Below, piece by piece: positions 51,148-63,404 of a stretch of 64,000 bases of DNA. The notes below the pieces were generated by a model. The model did no database searches. It had not been told where the DNA came from and was given only the letters and a program-made list of their open reading frames with translations. Position 1 is the first letter of the stretch. The number at the start of each line of letters is the position of its first letter. The position numbers were made by a program, and so were the translations under genes. The DNA comes from Agapetus fuscipes. Taxonomy: Eukaryota; Arthropoda; Insecta; Trichoptera; Glossosomatidae. The stretch spans positions 21,228,506-21,292,505 of the forward strand of contig OX637337.1 of the NCBI GenBank assembly GCA_951799405.1, in the 5' to 3' direction.

Positions 51148-52165
51148 GGTATGACCTAAAAAAATGTTTGTAAAACTTCAACGGATCATTCGAATTGAAC
51201 CATTCTTGCTGTTTTTGGTTATTCTCTACGTCTTCATTTGATTGTCGTTATAAAACATTAACAATCTCACCGATTTGATGACTTGATTTTTTGCGGAATT
51301 TTCCAAGGTAGGTCTTGAACGATTTTTTTCATTTTTTTTAAATCCAACTTGCTCCAATCTGGATAAAAATCTTGTTTTTTCTCTCCGGTCAATATTTGTT
51401 GACTTATGGAAGTTCGAAGGTAGTGATCACAGATGGAGGTCCTTTTCGCTCTACGACCAACCGTTAACGAGTTATGGGCAGTTGAAGGTATGACCCAAAA
51501 AAATGTTTGTAAAACTTCAACAGATCATTCGAATTGAACCATTCTTGTTGTTATGGTTTATTCTCTACGTCTTCATTTGATTGTCGTTATAAAATATCAA
51601 CAATCACACCGATTTGATGACTTGATTACTTGCGAAATTTTCCATGGTAGGTAGCTTGAACGATTTTTGTAATTTTTTTAAATTCAACTTGCTCCGATCT
51701 GGTTTAAAAATCACATGGGACATCAAACAAGATACGGGAAGTCCGAAAATATTGTCATTTTTGCTCTCCGATCAATATTTGTTGACTTATGGAAGTTCGA
51801 AGGTAGTGATCACAGATGGAGGTCCTTTTCGCTCTGCGGCCATTCGTTAACGAGTTATGGGCAGTTGAAGGTATGACCCAAAAAAATGTTTGTAAAACTT
51901 CAACGGATCATTCGAATTGAACCATTCTTGCTGTTTTGGGTTATTCTCTACGTCTTCATTTGAATGACGTTATAAAACATTTGTGATCTCAACGATTTTA
52001 TGCCTTGATTTTGTGCGAAATTTTCCAAGAATTGAATGATTTTTGTAATTTTTTTTAAATCCAGCTTGCTCCGATCTGGATTAAAACCACAAAAGACATC
52101 AAACAAGATAATTGGAGTCCGAAAATAATGTCATTTTTGCTCTCCGATCAATATTTGTTGAATTA
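51148..52165 (+). repeat. ~340-385-bp tandem repeat, left block
   Basis: Units start GGTATGACC-AAAAAAATGT near 51148, 51489 and 51873. They contain CTCTACGTCTTCATTTGA, CGATTTGATG-CTTGAT and GGAGGTCCTTTTCGCTCT-CG. The first unit lacks ~42 bases present in others. The block resumes in the same orientation at 63405-64000, so the 109-bp satellite lies inside it. Confidence 0.8.
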
Positions 52166-52584
52166 AAAAATAAAAGTCTTACTACCTTTGGTCATTGATA
52201 ATTTCGCGAATGATTTTGTGATTGTATAATATAATCAATGGTGAGATATCATTGATAATCATTCAGAAAAAAATCAATACAAAGTATCATGGAACAATGG
52301 TCATTGATAATTTTGCGAATGATTTTGTGATTGTATAATATAATCACTGGTGAAATATCACTGATAATCATTCAGAAAAAAATCAATACAAAATATCATG
52401 GAACATTGGTCGTTGATAATTTCGCGAATGATTTTGTGATTGTATAATATAATCAATGGTGAGATATCATTGATAAATATTCACAAAAAATCAGTAGAAA
52501 ATATCGTGGAACAATGGTCTATAATAATTTCGCGAATGATTTTGTGATTGTATAATATAATCAATGGTGAGATATCATTGATAA

Positions 52585-54171
52585 CACTGGTCAACACATT
52601 TTTTGTCCCTTTAACAAAAGTAGCCAAATCTTATAGGAAATTTTACGCTGATTTCAGATATGTAATTAGTTTTGTTCTATCACGTCAGGTTTTTATGGAA
52701 TTTATGTTTTACTAAAGTATGTATAAATTCATATTTTTTCGTGTGTTATCATTGATTTTTTTAATAATATGGCTACACTAGGCTCGACTATCATTTTGGC
52801 AGCTATTGCTGTTACTTTCTTAACCTGTCTTTATATGAGCGCATGTTTTTTTGTTTGTTTATGCAAATTGTGGTAGAAAACAATGTAAAAATGCCTCAAA
52901 AGTGCAAAAATAGTGCGGACAATTTTTATACGTGCGGTGAGTTTACACCAATTTCTCAAAAGAAAACCATGACTGTTTAGGAGAAACGAGCATATGAACT
53001 CTACTTTGAGTGCAAAGTTAGTGACCAGGACAAGTCATGGGCTCCACACGTGAGTTGTGTACGATGTACAAGAACTTTCAGGGGGTGGCTACAAGGTTCA
53101 CGTAAGGCTATGATGTTGTTTGCGATTCCGATGATTTGGAGAGAGCCAAAAGATCACATAACGGATTGTTACTTCTGCATAACAAACATTTTAGGATGTA
53201 CAAAGAAAAAAAAGAAGCACATCACATACTCAAACAACGTCGAATCGGCTATAAGGCCTGTTCCACACGACGAATCATTGCCCATACCGAGACCTCCAGA
53301 AAATTTTCAATTAGAAACGAATCCATCAGAGGAGGATACTGAAAAGTCGGATTCTGAATTCTCTGTGGAGGTGTCTACTTCTGCAAAGCCTCACTTGTTG
53401 AACAAAAATGACCTAAATGATCTGGTACGTGACCTGAATTTATCAAAACTGCAATCCGAAATGTTTGTAAAAAAGGCTTGTCTAAAGATGGAAATGGTAT
53501 GACTTATTTAAAGCAAAAGTTTCCTAAGATCAGCGACGCAAAAATTAAAGAAGGAATATTCGTGGGACCAAAAATAAGGGAGATCTTGACTGATCTGAAT
53601 TTTAAAACAGTGTTGAGACCAGTTGCCGCTTGTCGTTTGGTCGGCCTTCAAGAATGTTGTCGAGAACTTTCTTGGAAATCATAAAAGTGAAGACTATATC
53701 AGCATTGTATCTGAAATGCTAATGGCCTATAAAAATATGGGATGTAACATGTCACTAAAAATACATTTCTTCACTCTCACTTGAATTTTTTCCCAAAAAT
53801 ATGGGAGATATCAGTGACGAGCACGCGCACGATTTCACCAGGACATTGCGGCTATGGAGAAGCGATACCAAGGAAAGTGGAGCCCATCTATGCTGGCTGA
53901 CTATTGCTGGACCCTGCAGAGAGACTCTCAAGATACCAAATAAGCGCAAATCAGGAGCAAAAAAAATTAAATTGAATTAAATTTGAAATTTTGTTAAGTA
54001 AGTACCCGTCATATCATGACAGAATTGTGTAAAAACACTTTGTTAAATAATGAAAAAACCTGACCTGTAAAAAAAAAATTTTGTTTCATTTTGTGTTTAA
54101 GGATAGTAAATACATATAAAAAAATTATCTATGCTTTAGGGACAGAAAAAAAAAAAAAATGTCGACCAGTG
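52585..54171 (+). mobile_element. TIR DNA transposon with TAA target duplication, degraded
   Basis: The ends are inverted: CACTGGTCAACACATTTTTT on the left and the complement of CACTGGTCGACATTTTTT on the right, both followed by CTGTCCCT/TGTCCCTTTA. TAA flanks both sides (52582-52584, 54172-54174), whereas an uninterrupted satellite has GATAATC, so a 3-bp duplication is implied. TAA/TTA duplications are typical of PIF/Harbinger-type elements, but the encoded protein does not show their transposase signature. Caution: CACTGGTCA also occurs in satellite units. Confidence 0.65.
52891..53985 (+). pseudogene. Transposon protein pseudogene (FAIPM-WREPKDH-TDCYFC type)
   Basis: The reading starts MPQKCKNSADNFYTCGEF at 52891, meets a stop at 52978 and continues to CVRCTRTFRGWLQGS and then FAIPMIWREPKDHITDCYFC. 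An acidic Pro/Ser-rich stretch and KNDLNDLVRDLNLSKLQSEM follow. After a frame break near 53485 it resumes DGNGMTYLKQKFPKISDAKI and KEGIFVGPKIREIL, and after further breaks ends FHQDIAAMEKRYQGKWSPSM, LADYCWTLQRDS. From general knowledge the WREPKDH-TDCYFC segment and FHQDI--ME-RYQG-W segment belong to one recurrent arthropod transposon protein. The central part appears deleted at the first break. The paired cysteines suggest metal binding. Non-functional. Confidence 0.6.
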
Positions 54172-55756
54172 TAATCATTCAGAAAAAATCAATACAAAAT
54201 ATCATGGAACATTGGTCAATGACAATTTCGCGAAGGATTTTGTGATTGTAAAATATAATCAATGGTGAGATATCACTGATAATCAATCAGAAAAAAATCA
54301 TTTGAAAATATCATGGAACAATGGTCTATAAAAATTTCGCGAATGATTTTGTGATTGTATTATATAATCACTAGTGAGATATCACTGATAATCAATCAAA
54401 AAAAATCATTTGAAAATATCATGGAACAATGGTCTATGAAATTTTCGCGAATGATTTTGTGATTGTATAATATAATCACTAGTGAGATATTACTGATAAT
54501 CATTCAGAAAAAAATCAATACAAAATATCATGGAACAATGGTCAATGATAATTTCGCGAATGATTTTGTGATTGTTTAATATAATCACAAGTGAGATATC
54601 ACTGATAATCACTCAGAAAAAAATCAATACAAAATATCATGGAACACTGGTCAATGATAATTTCGCGAATGATTTTATGATTGTATAATATAATCAATGG
54701 TGATATATCATTGATAGGGACTGGAAAAAAGTGGTGCTATTTTTTGCGAAATTCGCGTTATTTTTTTGGGAAATTCGCGTTATTTTTGATCAAAAACAGG
54801 GAAATTCGCGTTATTTTTTATGATAAACGGGGAGATTCGGTGTAATTTTTAGGGTTGATTTGATCGAAATAAAGGTTTATGTAATTGCAAAACTATAGAT
54901 TTTACTAATATTTACAATTTATTATATAAACAACAATATGTACCTTCAAAAACAATGAATAAACAACATCTGAATCAATACGAGTTACAACTTACAAAAA
55001 ACCATTGATTGAAAAAAATATTAATATTTTAGTGACACTCCGAACAGAGGCGGTTCGCCATTACAGTTCAACGGGACAGTGCACTGCCTAGATTTTGTAA
55101 TAATTTTAACAAAATAATTGTATAAACTTTAAAATATAAAAGTATATTGTGTGGCAGATGTTTTGAATGGTCGCTGAAGTTAAAAATCATAATTATATGG
55201 AGCGCCTGAGGTTTACGCTAGTACATACAAAGCCGCCGTACATGATACATAATATTATTGTTTAGTTATACTCCTCGTGCATTTGTCCCAGTGAACGGAT
55301 TTCAATGAACAATTCCTTTACATTTTCTGAGATCAGTTAGAAACCGTGGTATAGAGGGAGAGAGCTGATAAATTATAGGCCTTTTGTGCGTGCGACAAGG
55401 AGAACTGCGTGCATTGCCGGCATATAATAATTATTCGTGCGTGTATATTCGAAAACAATGAAATCCTTGTAGGACATTGATTACAAATAATATAAGCCAG
55501 TAACTCGAATTTGGTTGACCTCCATTCCGTCATCAGTTGACGTTAAAATAAACAGCTGCTGGTTGTTTTTTCATCGAACGTGAAGATTTTTTCCATTATT
55601 TTCTAATTTATCGTGAAACAACTTACAATTTTGTTTTTTACTAATTTCCTGACGATAAATTTTAATAATAAAGTAAACGTGGACATTATAAAAAAAATCA
55701 TAGTTGAATAGTATTTGAAAAAGAACATTATTTGAAAGCATCGCAAGTGTGTAAAG

Positions 55757-56113
55757 ATGGTGAAAAAGATCAAAGTTAAACAGCATGCACTTTCGCAAAC
55801 TCAAGTTGAGCTTGTAATGCATTTCAATTTATTAGGCCGAACAGATCTTCAACAAATGCTTGATGTTAGTTATAGACAATCAAGTAAAAAGTTCAATGAC
55901 GAAGTGCGTTCAAACAGATTAATAATTATATCTAGAATAATTGATTGTGTAAAATTTTGTGCTGATTTGGCTTTGATTGAGGCTTTCGCTCAAGCAAAGG
56001 AGCGACGGATGGATTTCCATTTCAAATATGTAACTGTAAGTACGAGCTTAAAATACGCTTATTTGTTATGCAACAAAACGGGTGTAGGTACTTACTCGTG
56101 TATACGTAAATAA
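55757..56113 (+). CDS. hAT (ZMYM1/DUF4371-like) transposase fragment
   Basis: A 118-residue frame. The central part reads SKKFNDEVRSNRLIIISRII followed by DCVKFCADLALIEAF. The segment EV--NR-I--R-IDCVKFC is characteristic of the start of the DUF4371 region in zinc-finger-MYM-like hAT transposases. The usual downstream ELA-RGHDE signature is absent, replaced by LIEAFAQAKERR, so the catalytic part is missing. A CTGTAAGTA donor-like site lies at 56035-56043, suggesting this may be a first exon. It is consistent with its place inside a hAT element. Confidence 0.5.
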   Translation: MVKKIKVKQHALSQTQVELVMHFNLLGRTDLQQMLDVSYRQSSKKFNDEVRSNRLIIISRIIDCVKFCADLALIEAFAQAKERRMDFHFKYVTVSTSLKYAYLLCNKTGVGTYSCIRK

Positions 56114-56160
56114 AACAATATATTTTGGATGGTTGTTGCATTAACACTGTGAAAATTATC

Positions 56161-56325
56161 TTTATTTAGTTATTAAAAAATCTGTTTTATTTACACTTTT
56201 TATTATTATTTTTTTAAAGGACACAGACCTGATGATGACTACTGTGTAGTCGAAAACGTTTGTGTCCTTTAAAAAAATAATAATAACAAGTGAAAATAAA
56301 ACAGATTTTTTAATAACTAAATAAA
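56161..56325. repeat. 65-bp inverted arms around a hammerhead-like core
   Basis: Arms 56161-56225 and 56261-56325 are complementary with about two mismatches (TTTATTTAGTTATTAAAAAA and its complement at the ends; AAAGGACACA and TGTGTCCTTT at the inside). The 35 bases between them carry the hammerhead-like core. The arms contain a GTGAAAATAAAACAG sequence shared with 27127 and 47910. Confidence 0.8.
56221..56270 (+). ncRNA. Hammerhead-ribozyme-like motif (copy 1)
   Basis: Reads AC-CTGATGA-T-GACTAC-TGT-GTAGTC-GAAAACGTTT-GTG. CTGATGA (56229-56235) and GAA(A) (56252-56255) are the invariant hammerhead core; stem II has 6 bp here against 4 bp in the copy at 27168-27210, with different but still pairing bases. 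Stem III would be AAC/GUU, palindromic, so a dimer could form it. Stem I could start AC/GU or extend through GGACAC/GUGUCC. Hammerheads of this short-stem-III type occur in Penelope-like elements. One unpaired U beside stem II and a UUU rather than GUH cleavage triplet weaken the call. Confidence 0.45.
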
Positions 56326-56687
56326 ACAATATATATTTACGTATTTGTTGCAATTTCCATTCAAAGCAAAAAAAATACAAGAAAAAATGAACTTGCGGAA
56401 ATTATGAACTGCCAACATTTTTATTGAGGAGCCGCCTCTGACTCCGAATACCCTGCAATATCCTTTTAAAATATTAAATTTAGTCTCTCTAGATGAGGGT
56501 TATCTAATTTTTTCGAGGGATGTTGGCTTGTATGAAAGCCTCAAGTTGTGCTCTTGGCTAATCCAGCAGCAGCTTCACTCCTTGATGTATTTCCTATTTC
56601 ATTAATGTCACGATTCAAGTCTGTTTGGATGTCCAGGACAGTTCTGCTTATCATTTATTTTTTTAATAAAATATAGATTTGTGAATA

Positions 56688-56930
56688 GGAATGCAATTCA
56701 CCAACCTACTCTGCCTGGCCAGAAACAGGTATTAATAGCATTAATGAAAAATTAATAACGAGTATTGTTCATTTTAACTAGTTATTAATTTATAATTACC
56801 CACTTACATTTGTTGAACCAGGGTCAAATGACCCAGGCGGGGATCGAACTCCACGTCTAGCGTTCTAGCGTGTTTCAACGTTGAAAGATCAGCCCTCTTG
56901 GCCCCCTCGGCTATAACACCGACCGTTTTT
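56688..56930 (-). repeat. tRNA-derived SINE, family 2
   Basis: On the minus strand GGTCGGTGTTATAGCCGAGG holds an A-box-like TATAGCCGAGG, and TGGAGTTCGATCCCCGC a B box. The far end (plus 56688) starts GGAATGCAATTCACCAACCT as in 525-580. It is nested in the hAT element, with an AT-rich block (56735-56805) between its two recognisable halves. Confidence 0.55.
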
Positions 56931-59879
56931 TCTGTGTTTTGCACCTTGCAAAGGGTTTTCACAGGAATATTTTCTTTACCACAAAATAGTTGCGTTGCAG
57001 AAGCGACACATAACAACTTTTTCGCACAATTTCTACCAAAAGTATGAAAATTCGCGATATTTGCGTAAAACCTCAAATTTCGCGTTATTCGCGTAAAAAC
57101 CTCAAAATTCGCGAATAAATTCGTTTTATCGCGATCGCGAAATTTTCCAGTCCCTAATCATTGATAATCATTCAGAAATAAATCATTTGAAAATATCATG
57201 GAACAATGGTCTATGATAATTTCGCGAATGATTTTGTGATTGTATTATATTATCAATGGTGAGATATCAATGATAATCATTCAGAAAAAAATCAATACAA
57301 AATATCATGGAACATTGGTCAATGACAATTTCGCGAATGATTTTGTGATTGTATAATAAAATCAACGGTGAGATATCATTGATAATCAATCAGAATAAAT
57401 CATTTGAAAATATCATGGAACAATGGTCTATGATAATTTCGCGAATGATTTTTTGATTGTATAATATAATCACTAGTGAGATATCACTGATAATCATTCA
57501 GAAAAAAATCAATACAAAATATCATGGAACATTGGTCTCTGATAATTTCGCGAATGATTTTGTGATTGTATAATATAATCAATGGTGAGATATCATTGAT
57601 TAATCATTCAGAAAAAATCCATTTAAAAAATCATGGAACAATGGTCTTTGATAATTTTGCGAATGATTTTGTGATTGTATTATATTATCAATGGTGAGAT
57701 ATCAATGATAATCATTCAGAAAAAAATCAATACAAAATATCATGGAACATTGGTCAATGACAATTTCGCGAATGATTTTGTGATTGTAAAATATAATCAA
57801 TGGTGAGATATCACTGATAATCAATCAGAAAAAAATCATTTGAAAATATCATGGAACAATGGTCTATGATAATTTCGCGAATGATTTTGTGATTGTATTA
57901 TATTATCAATGGTGAGATATCACTGATAATCAATCTGAAAAAAATCAATTGAAAATATCATGGAACAATGGTCTATGAAAATTTCGCGAATGATTTTGTG
58001 ATTGTATAATATAATCACAAGTGAGATATCACTGATAATCACTCAGAAAAAAATCAATACAAAATATCATGGAACACTGGTCAATGATAATTTCGCGAAT
58101 GATTTTATGATTGTATAATATAATCAATGGTGAGATATCATTGATAATCATTCAGAAATAAATCACTTGAAAATATCATGGAACAATGGTCTATGATAAT
58201 TTCGCGAATGATTTTGTGATTGTATTATATTATCAATGGTGAGATATCAATGATAATCATTCAGAAAAAAATCAATACAAAATATCATGAAACAATGGTC
58301 AATGATAATTTCGCGAATGATTTTGTGATTGTTTAATATAATCACAAGTGAGATATCACAGATAATCACTCAGAAAAAAATCAATACAAAATATCATGGA
58401 ACACTGGTCAATGATAATTTCGCGAATGATTTTGTGATTGTATAATATAATCAATGGTGAGATATCATTGATAATCATTCAGAAATAAATCATTTGAAAA
58501 TATCATGGAACAATGGTCTATGATAATTTCGCGAATGATTTTGTGATTGTATTATATAATCACTAGTGAGATATTATTGATAATCACTCAGAAAAAATCA
58601 TTTGAAAATATCATAGCACAATGGTCTTTGATAATTTCACGAATATTTTTGTGATTGTATAATATAATCACTAGTGAGATATCACTGATAATCATTCAGA
58701 AAAAAATCGATACAAAATATCATGGAACATTGGTCAATGATAATTTCGCGGTGATTTTGTGATTGTATAATATTATCAATGGTGAGATATCACTGATAAT
58801 CATTCAGAAAAAAATCAATAGAAAATATCATGGAACGTTGGTCTATGTGATTGTATAATATAATTTATGGGTAGATATCATTGATAATCATTCAGAAAAA
58901 AATCAATACAAAATATGATGGAACAATGGTTTATGATAATTTCGCGAATGATTTTGTGATTGTATAATATAATCAATGGTGAGATATCATCGATATTTAT
59001 TCAGAAAAAAATCAATAGAAAATATCACAGAACATTGGTCTATGTGATTGTATTATATAATTTATGGGTAGATATCAATGATAATCACTCAGAAAAAAAT
59101 CAATAGAAAATATCATGGAACACGGGTTAATGATAATTTCGCGAATGATTTTATGATTGTATAATATAATCAATGGTGAGATATCATTGATAATCATTCA
59201 GAAATAAATCATTTGAAAATATCATGGTACAATGGTCTATGATAATTTCGCGAATGATTTTGTGATTGTATTATATTATCAATGGTGTGATATCAATGAT
59301 AATCATTCAGAAAAAAATCAATACAAAATATCATGGAACAATGGTCAATGATAATTTCGCGAATGATTTTGTGATAGTATAATATAATCAATGGTGAGAT
59401 ATCATTGATAATCATTCAGAAATAAATCATTTGAAAATATCATGGAACAATGGTCTATGATAATTTCGCGAATGATTTTGTGATTGTATAATATAATCAC
59501 TAGTGAGATATTACTGATAATCATTCAGAAAAAATCAATACAAAATATCATGGAACAATGGTCAATGATAATTTCGCGAATGATTTTGTGATTGTTTAAT
59601 ATAATCACAAGTGAGATATCACTGATAATCACTCAGAAAAAAATCAATACAAAATATCATGGAACACTGGTCAATGATAATTTCGCGAATGATTTTATGA
59701 TTGTATAATATAATCAATGGTGAGATATCATTGATAATCATTCAGAAATAAATCATTTAAAAATATCATGGAACAATGGTCTATGATAATTTCGCGAATG
59801 ATTTTGTGATTGTTTAATATAATCACAAGTGAGATATCACTGATAATCACTCAGAAAAAAATCAATACAAAATATCATG

Positions 59880-62852
59880 GATCACTGGTCAATGATAATT
59901 TCGCGAACGATTTTATGATTGTATAATATAATCACTAGTGAGATATTACTGATAATCATTCAGAAAAAATCAATACAAAATATCATGGAACAATGGTCAA
60001 TGATAATTTCGCGAATGATTTTGTGATTGTTTAATATAATCACAAGTGAGATATCACTGATAATCACTCAGAAAAAAATCAATACAAAATATCATGAAAC
60101 ACTGGTCAATGATAATTTCGCGAATGATTAAATGATTGTATAATATATTCAATGGTGAGATATCATTGATAATCATTCAGAAATAAATCATTTGAAAATA
60201 TCATGGAACAATGGTCTATGATAATTTCGCGAATGATTTTATGATTGTATAATATAATCACTAGTGAGATATTACTGTTAATCATTCAGAAAAAAGCAAT
60301 ACAAAATATCATGGATCAATGGTCAATGATAATTTCGCGAATGATTTTGTGATTGTTTAATATAATCACTAGTGAGATATAACTGATAATCATTCAGAAA
60401 AAATCAATACAAAATATCATGGAACAATGGTCAATGATAATTTCGCGAATGATTTTGTGATTGTTTGATATAATCACAAGTGAGATATCACTGATAATCA
60501 CTCAGAAAAAAATCAATACAAAATATCATAGAACACTGGTCAATGATAATTTCGCGAATGATTTTGTGATTGTTTAATATAATCACAAGTGAGATATCAC
60601 TGATAATCACTCAAAAAAAAATCAATACAAAATATCATGGAACACTGGTCAATGATAATTTCGCGAGTGATTTTATGATTGTATAATATAATCAATGGTG
60701 AGATATCATTGATAATCATTCAGAAATAAATCATTTGAAAATATCATGGAACAATGCTCTATGATAATTTCGCGAATGATTTTGTGATTGTATAATATAA
60801 TCACTAGTGAGATATTACTGATAATCATTCAGAAAAAATCAAAACAAAATATCATGGAACAATGGTCAATGAAAATTTCGCGAATGATTTTGTGATTGTT
60901 TAACATAATCACTAGTGAGATATCACTGATAATCACTAAGAAAAAAATCAATACAAAATATCATGGAACACTGGTCAATGATAATTTCGCGAATGATTTT
61001 ATGATTGTACAATATAATCAATGGTGAGATATCATTGATAATCATTAAGAAATAAATCAATTGAAAATATCATGGAACAATGGTCTATGATTATTTCGCG
61101 AATGATTTTGTGATTGTATAATATAATCACTAGTGATATATAACTGATAATCATTCAGAAAAAATCAATACAAAATATCATGGAACAATGGTCTTTGATA
61201 ATTTCGCGAATGATTTTGTGATTGTTTAATATAATCACAAGTGAGATATCACTGATAATCACTCAGAAAAAAATCAATACAAAATATCATGGAACACTGG
61301 TCAATGATAATTTCGCGAATGATTTTATGATTGTTTAATATAATCACAAGTGAGATATCACTGATAATCACTCAGAAAAAAATCAATACAAAATATCATG
61401 GAACACTGGTCAATGATAATTTCGCGAATGATTTTATGATTGTATAATATAATCAATGGTGAGATATCATTGATAATCATTCAGAAATAAATCATTTGAA
61501 AATATCATGGAACAATGGTCTATGATAATTTCGCGAATGATTTTGTGATTGTTTAATATAATCACAAGTGAGATATCACTGATAATCACTCAGAAAAAAA
61601 TCAATACAAAATATCATGGATCACTGGTCAATGATAATTTCGCGAATGATTTTATGATTGTATAATATAATCACTAGTGAGATATTACTGATAATCATTC
61701 AGAAAAAATCAATACAAAATATCATGGAACAATGGTCAATGATACTTTCGCGAATGATTTTGTGATTGTTTAATATAATCACAAGTGAGATATCACTGAT
61801 AATCACTCAGAAAAAAATCAATACAAAATATCATGAAACACTGGTCAATGATAATTTCGCGAATGATTTAATGATTGTTTAATATATTCAATGGTGAGAT
61901 ATCATTGATAATCATTCAGAAATAAATCATTTGAAAATATCATGGAACAATGGTCTATGATAATTTCGCGAATGATTTTATGATTGTATAATATAATCAC
62001 TAGTGAGATATTACTGTTAATCATTCAGAAAAAATCAATACAAAATATCATGGATCAATGGTCAATGATAATTTCGCGAATGATTTTGTGATTGTTTAAT
62101 ATAATCACTAGTGAGATATAACTGATAATCATTCAGAAAAAATCAATACAAAATATCATGGAACAATGGTCAATGATAATTTCGCGAATGATTTTGTGAT
62201 TGTTTGATATAATCACAAGTGAGATATCACTGATAATCACTCAGAAAAAAATCAATACAAAATATTATAGAACACTGGTCAATGATAATTTCGCGAATGA
62301 TTTTGTGATTGTTTAATATAATCACAAGTGAGATATCACTGATAATCACTCAGAAAAAGATCAATACAAAATATCATGGAACACTGGTCAATGATAATTT
62401 CGCGAGTGATTTTATGATTGTATAATATAATCAATGGTGAGATATCATTGATAATCATTCAGAAATAAATCATTTGAAAATATCATGGAACAATGCTCTA
62501 TGATAATTTCGCGAATGATTTTGTGATTGTATAATATAATCACTAGTGAGATATTACTGATAATCATTCAGAAAAAATCAAAACAAAATATCATGGAACA
62601 ATGGTCAATGAAAATTTCGCGAATGATTTTGTGATTGTTTAACATAATCACTAGTGAGATATCACTGATAATCACTAAGAAAAAAATCAATACAAAATAT
62701 CATGGAACACTGGTCAATGATAATTTCGCGAATGATTTTATGATTGTACAATATAATCAATGGTGAGATATCATTGATAATCATTAAGAAATAAATCAAT
62801 TGAAAATATCATGGAACAATGGTCTATGATTATTTCGCGAATGATTTTGTGA
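59880..62852 (+). repeat. Higher-order repeat of the satellite, 1739 bp
   Basis: Diagnostic variants recur exactly 1739 bases apart: GATCACTGGTC (59881 region and 61620), AATGATTG...ATATTCAATGG (60131 and 61870), ATTACTGTTAATCA (60271 and 62010), TTGTTTGATATAATC (60461 and 62200) and ACAATGCTCTATG (60751 and 62490). 1739 is close to sixteen 109-bp units. The second copy breaks off at 62852, where the array inverts. Confidence 0.85.
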
Positions 62853-63404
62853 TGATATTTTGTATTGATTTTTTCTGAATGATTATGAGTAATATCTCAC
62901 TAGTGATTATATTATACAATCACAAAATCATTCGCGAAATTATCATAGACCATTGTTCCATGATATTTTCAAATGATTTATTTCTGAATGATTATCAATG
63001 ATATCTCACCATTGATTATATTATACAATCATAAAATCATTCGCGAAATTATCATTGACCAGTGTTCCATGATATTTTGTATTGATTTTTTTCTGAGTGA
63101 TTATCAGTGATATCTCACTTGTGATTATATTAAACAATCACAAAATCATTCGCGAAATTATCATTGACCATTGTTCCATGATATTTTGTATTGATTTTTT
63201 CTGAATGATTATCAGTAATATCTCACTAGTGATTATATTATACAATCACAAAATCATTCGCGAAATTATCATAGACCATTGTTCCATGATATTTTCAAAT
63301 GATTTATTTCTGAATGATTATCAATGTTATCTCACCATTGAATATATTATACAATCATTAAATCATTCGCGAAATTATCATTGACCATTGTTCCATGATA
63401 TTTT
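62853..63404 (-). repeat. Inverted segment of the satellite array
   Basis: From 62853 the sequence is the reverse complement of the array (for example TCACAAAATCATTCGCGAAATT). About five units follow before the ~380-bp repeat resumes. The last inverted unit carries the rare ATATTCAATGG and TTAATGATTG-type variants, tying it to the higher-order repeat unit near 60131/61870. Confidence 0.85.

Larger units (their letters stand above)
54715..57156 (+). mobile_element. hAT-type transposon with 8-bp target duplication
   Basis: The ends are perfect inverted repeats TAGGGACTGG...CCAGTCCCTA, and ATCATTGA flanks both sides (54707-54714, 57157-57164). The pair of an 8-bp duplication and this TIR type marks the hAT superfamily. 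Sub-terminal GAAATTCGCGTTATTTTT repeats stand near both ends (54747-54850, and inverted at 57050-57140). The interior holds a transposase-like first exon fragment (55757-56113), a hammerhead-containing palindrome (56161-56325) and a SINE (56688-56930). It inserted into a satellite unit. Confidence 0.85.
52166..63404 (+). repeat. 109-bp satellite array, about 65 units, with insertions
   Basis: The unit contains ATCATGGAACAATGGTCAATG, ATAATTTCGCGAATGATTTT, GTGATTGTATAATATAATCA and GAGATATCACTGATAATCA. Spacing is 109 bases (for example ATCATTCAG at 57167, 57276 and 57385). Two main variants differ after CAGAAA (AAAATCAATACAAAATATC versus TAAATCATTTGAAAATATC). The array is interrupted by a TIR element (52585-54171) and a hAT element (54715-57156) and is inverted from 62853. 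Several units show a deletion (58840, 59040). Confidence 0.9.

Noticed and set aside
57165..62852. Regularly spaced repeats resembling a CRISPR array
   Set aside because: The whole 109-base unit repeats with no unique spacers, and the setting is an animal genome. It is a satellite.
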